Origin: Bradyrhizobium diazoefficiens
GTDB taxonomy: Bacteria; Pseudomonadota; Alphaproteobacteria; Rhizobiales; Xanthobacteraceae
DNA: 64,000 nucleotides
NCBI RefSeq assembly: GCF_018131185.1
Contig: NZ_JAFCJE010000009.1
Coordinates: 1-64,000, forward strand
Direction of reading: 5' to 3'
Shown here piece by piece: positions 61,218-64,000 of this stretch; the stretch's first letter is position 1; every line of letters begins with the position of its first letter. The notes below the pieces were generated by a model. It saw nothing but the letters and a program-made list of their open reading frames with translations. It ran no database searches and was not told where the DNA came from. A program made the position numbers and the translations under genes.

Positions 61218-61412
61218 TTACTTCTCGTCGACGATGCGGACGAGATGGTGAACCTTCTCGATCATGCCGCGGACCGCCGGGGTATCGGGCAGTTCGCTGG
61301 TACGGCCGATCTTGTTGAGCTTGAGCCCGATCAGCGTCGAGCGCTGCGAGTGATGGCGGCGGATCGCGCTACCGGTCTGCTCGAGCTTGATCGTCTTTGC
61401 GGCCTTGGCCAT
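61218..61412 (-). CDS. rpmD: 50S ribosomal protein L30
   Basis: A 64-residue large-subunit protein. [40 protein letters not shown] and [15 protein letters not shown] cover the whole family domain. It lies between rpsE and rplO, as in other proteobacteria. Confidence 0.97.
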   Translation of the reverse strand: MAKAAKTIKLEQTGSAIRRHHSQRSTLIGLKLNKIGRTSELPDTPAVRGMIEKVHHLVRIVDEK

Positions 61413-61436
61413 GGGAGTCTACTCCGAAAGCTTCCG

Positions 61437-62027
61437 TTAGTCGGCAGCCGCCTCGGCATCGCCACCGATACGGCGCGACTGGAGGGTGGACACCTTGATG
61501 TTGCGGCGGGCTGCGACCGAACGCGGCGAATCCTGATGCTTCAGCGCGTCGAAGGTCGCGCGCACCATGTTGTACGGGTTCGACGAGCCGATCGACTTCG
61601 CCACCACGTCCTGGACGCCGAGCGTCTCGAACACGGCGCGCATCGGACCGCCGGCGATGATCCCGGTACCGGCCGGAGCTGCACGCAGGTAGACACGGCC
61701 CGCGCCATGACGGCCGGCGATGTCGTGATGGAGGGTGCGGCCCTCGCGCAGCGACACGCGGGTCAGGTTGCGCTTGGCGGACTCGGTGGCCTTGCGGATC
61801 GCTTCAGGCACTTCGCGCGCCTTGCCGTGACCGAAGCCGGCGCGGCCCTTCTGATCGCCGATCACGACCAGCGCGGCGAAACCGAAGCGCTTACCGCCCT
61901 TGACGACCTTGGCCACGCGGTTGATGTGGACCAGCTTGTCGACGAACTCGCTGTCGCGCTCCTCGCGCTGCTGACGGTCACGTCCGCCGCGTTGATCGCG
62001 TCCACCACGTTGTTCGCGTTCTGCCAT
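61437..62027 (-). CDS. rpsE: 30S ribosomal protein S5
   Basis: A 196-residue protein of the decoding region that affects accuracy. The N-terminal extension is Arg/Gln-rich with [11 protein letters not shown]. The S5 domain ([40 protein letters not shown]) and the C-terminal domain ([19 protein letters not shown]) are both complete. Confidence 0.98.
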   Translation of the reverse strand: MAEREQRGGRDQRGGRDRQQREERDSEFVDKLVHINRVAKVVKGGKRFGFAALVVIGDQKGRAGFGHGKAREVPEAIRKATESAKRNLTRVSLREGRTLHHDIAGRHGAGRVYLRAAPAGTGIIAGGPMRAVFETLGVQDVVAKSIGSSNPYNMVRATFDALKHQDSPRSVAARRNIKVSTLQSRRIGGDAEAAAD

Positions 62028-62071
62028 TTTTCCAATCCTTCAGAGGCTTACGCCTCAATCCTCAAATTCCG

Positions 62072-62434
62072 TTAGAAGTTCAGCCCGCTCTCACGCGCTG
62101 CATCGGCAAGAGCCTTGACGCGCCCGTGATAGAGGTAGCTGCCGCGATCGAACACGACTTCCTTGACGCCCTTCTCGGCAGCGCGCTCGGCCAGCAGCTT
62201 GCCGACCGCCTTCGCCGCATCGATGTCGGCGCCAGTCTTGCCGCCGTCGCGCATCGACTTCTCGAGCGACGAGGCAGAGGCCAGCGTCTCGCCCTTCAGG
62301 TCGTCGATGACCTGGGCATAGATGTGCTTGGACGAGCGGAACACCGACAGACGCGGACGACCACCACCGGAACGGCGCAGCTTCAGCCGCACACTCCGCT
62401 TGCGCCGGGCATTCGTAACCTTGGCTTTCGACAT
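62072..62434 (-). CDS. rplR: 50S ribosomal protein L18
   Basis: A 120-residue protein that binds 5S r[43 protein letters not shown] and [20 protein letters not shown] are the family motifs. It lies between rplF and rpsE. Confidence 0.98.
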   Translation of the reverse strand: MSKAKVTNARRKRSVRLKLRRSGGGRPRLSVFRSSKHIYAQVIDDLKGETLASASSLEKSMRDGGKTGADIDAAKAVGKLLAERAAEKGVKEVVFDRGSYLYHGRVKALADAARESGLNF

Positions 62435-62445
62435 GACCGGCTCCG

Positions 62446-62979
62446 TTACTTCTTCTTGCCTTCCTTGCGGAAGATGAATTCGCCAACATACTTCACGCCC
62501 TTGCCCTTGTAGGGCTCCGGCGGACGATAAGAGCGAATCTCGGCGGCGACCTGGCCGACACGCTGGATGTCGCTGCCTGTCACGGTGATTTCGGTCGGCT
62601 TCGGCACGGTGATCGTGATCCCTTCCGGGATCGCGTAGACCACGTCGTGGCTGTAGCCGAGCGCGAGCTGCAGGTTCTTGCCCTGCATCGCCGCGCGGTA
62701 ACCGACGCCGGTGATTTCGAGCTTCTTCTCGAAGCCCTTGGTGACGCCTTCGACCAGATTCGCGACCTGGGCGCGAGCGGTACCGTACAGCGCGCGCGCG
62801 CGGTTGGTCTCGACCCGCGGATTCACCTTCACCTGGCCGTTCTCGAGCTTCACCTCGACGTCGTCATGGACGACGAACTGAAGCTGGCCCTTCGGACCCT
62901 TCATCTTGACGGTCTGCCCATCGACGGTCGCGGTCACACCCGACGGAACCGGAATAGGCCTTTTGCCAACTCGTGACAT
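62446..62979 (-). CDS. rplF: 50S ribosomal protein L6
   Basis: A 177-residue large-subunit protein made of two similar domains. [20 protein letters not shown] starts domain 1, and [20 protein letters not shown] is the domain 2 signature near the sarcin-ricin loop. It stops 11 bases before rplR. Confidence 0.98.
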   Translation of the reverse strand: MSRVGKRPIPVPSGVTATVDGQTVKMKGPKGQLQFVVHDDVEVKLENGQVKVNPRVETNRARALYGTARAQVANLVEGVTKGFEKKLEITGVGYRAAMQGKNLQLALGYSHDVVYAIPEGITITVPKPTEITVTGSDIQRVGQVAAEIRSYRPPEPYKGKGVKYVGEFIFRKEGKKK

Positions 62980-62995
62980 GGCTCAAAAATCCTTC

Positions 62996-63394
62996 TCAGA
63001 ACACCGTGAAGAGAACTTCACCGCCCACGTTCGCTTCACGCGCACTGTGGTCGGCCATGATCCCCTTCGGCGTCGACAACACGGAAATGCCGAGTCCGTT
63101 GTTCACACGCGGCAGGTTCTTCACCGAGGCGTAAACGCGACGCCCGGGCTTGGAGACACGTTCGATCTCGCGGATGACGGGCTCGCCGTCGAAATACTTC
63201 AGCTCGATCTCGATCTCGCTCCGGCCCGAGGAATGCTCGAGCGTGGCGTAACCACGGATGTAGCCCTCGCTCTTGAGGACCTCGAGCACGTTCTCGCGCA
63301 TCTTCGAGCCAGGCGTGGAGACCTTGTTCTTGGAGCGCATCTGCGCGTTGCGGATACGGGTGATCAGATCGCTGATTGGATCGTGCGTAGACAT
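62996..63394 (-). CDS. rpsH: 30S ribosomal protein S8
   Basis: A 132-residue protein that binds helix 21 of 16S rRNA; in enteric bacteria it represses the spc operon. [20 protein letters not shown] and [20 protein letters not shown] are the family motifs. It lies between rpsN and rplF. Confidence 0.98.
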   Translation of the reverse strand: MSTHDPISDLITRIRNAQMRSKNKVSTPGSKMRENVLEVLKSEGYIRGYATLEHSSGRSEIEIELKYFDGEPVIREIERVSKPGRRVYASVKNLPRVNNGLGISVLSTPKGIMADHSAREANVGGEVLFTVF

Positions 63395-63408
63395 CTAAAC
63401 GACCCTCC

Positions 63409-63714
63409 TTACCAGCTGGACTTCACGAGGCCCGGGACCATGCCCTTGGAGCCAAGTTCGCGCAGCGCGATACGGGACAGCTTGTTCTTGCGGTAGTTCG
63501 AGCGCGGCCGGCCCGACAGCTCGCAACGCAGGCGGATGCGGGTCGCCGACGAATTGCGCGGCATCTCTGCAAGCTTCAGGGTCGCGGCGAACCGCTCCTC
63601 CATCGGCAGCGTCTTGTCGGCGATGATCGCCTTCAACCGCGCGCGCTTCGGGGCGGCGTTCTTCGCCATCCGCTTGCGCCGGTTGTTCTTCTCGACTGAA
63701 CTCTTCTTTGCCAT
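63409..63714 (-). CDS. rpsN: 30S ribosomal protein S14 (zinc-free type)
   Basis: A 101-residue protein of the 30S head. It is the long type without the CxxC pairs of the zinc-binding form: [20 protein letters not shown] and [11 protein letters not shown]. It lies between rplE and rpsH. Confidence 0.98.
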   Translation of the reverse strand: MAKKSSVEKNNRRKRMAKNAAPKRARLKAIIADKTLPMEERFAATLKLAEMPRNSSATRIRLRCELSGRPRSNYRKNKLSRIALRELGSKGMVPGLVKSSW

Positions 63715-63761
63715 GCTTGGCTCCTGGGTATCCGCGTTTGAGAGGCTTTTAGGTCAGCGTC

Positions 63762-64000
<239 letters not shown>

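Overview
The window reads as chromosomal DNA of an alphaproteobacterium in or close to Bradyrhizobium (Hyphomicrobiales). The reasons are the high GC content, the gene order of the ribosomal spc/alpha operon, many small secreted proteins of rhizobial type, and dispersed palindromic repeats of kinds I associate with Bradyrhizobium genomes (TCATTCCGG...CCGGAATGA, GTAGGGTGGGC...GCCCACCCTAC, GCATGATC...GATCATGC). This assignment is by recognition, not by a search. I see no insertion sequence, prophage, CRISPR array or rRNA operon, and only one tRNA gene.

Layout. 0.4-14 kb: scattered single genes, including a 1-Cys peroxiredoxin, a Cache-type chemotaxis receptor divergent from a class I photolyase, a lysine-rich histone-H1-like protein, an EamA transporter, small secreted proteins, an AraC-type regulator, tRNA-Arg(TCG), a VOC protein and a GrlR-like protein. 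14-17 kb: a large hybrid PAS sensor kinase. 17-23.4 kb: a leftward acyl-CoA cluster (thiolase, DUF35 Zn-ribbon/OB protein, MaoC-type hydratase, SDR dehydrogenase, DapA-like aldolase, NUDIX hydrolase) that resembles a split peroxisome-type beta-oxidation module. 23.4-24.2 kb: a gene-free block of repeats. 24.2-29.2 kb: a fused indolepyruvate:ferredoxin oxidoreductase, divergent from a tri-heme cytochrome c. 29-46 kb: a TRIC-type channel, a PEP-mutase-like/ABM/NIPSNAP trio, an ArsR-type regulator, a GST, pccB, a class D beta-lactamase, FliK with a minimal FlhB-like protein, ATP12, and an RluA-family pseudouridine synthase. 45.5-48.2 kb: rarA and a DegQ-type protease, overlapping by 4 bases. 48.5-54.2 kb: an OprP-like porin, a divergent HxlR/MDR pair, an SDR and a TctC-type binding protein.

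54.3-64 kb: the 3' part of the spc operon and the alpha operon, all leftward: rplE (cut by the window end), rpsN, rpsH, rplF, rplR, rpsE, rpmD, rplO, secY, a second divergent secY-like gene, adk, rpsM, rpsK, rpoA and rplQ, ending at a strong bidirectional terminator.

The most unusual observation is the second SecY (57969-59180). It overlaps canonical secY and adk by 4 bases on each side. It lacks the residues that form the plug helix, has Ala where canonical SecY has the essential Arg357, and has lost both terminal tails. The adenylate kinase next to it carries a ~90-residue Lys/Ala histone-H1-like tail. Both are inside one of the most conserved operons in bacteria.
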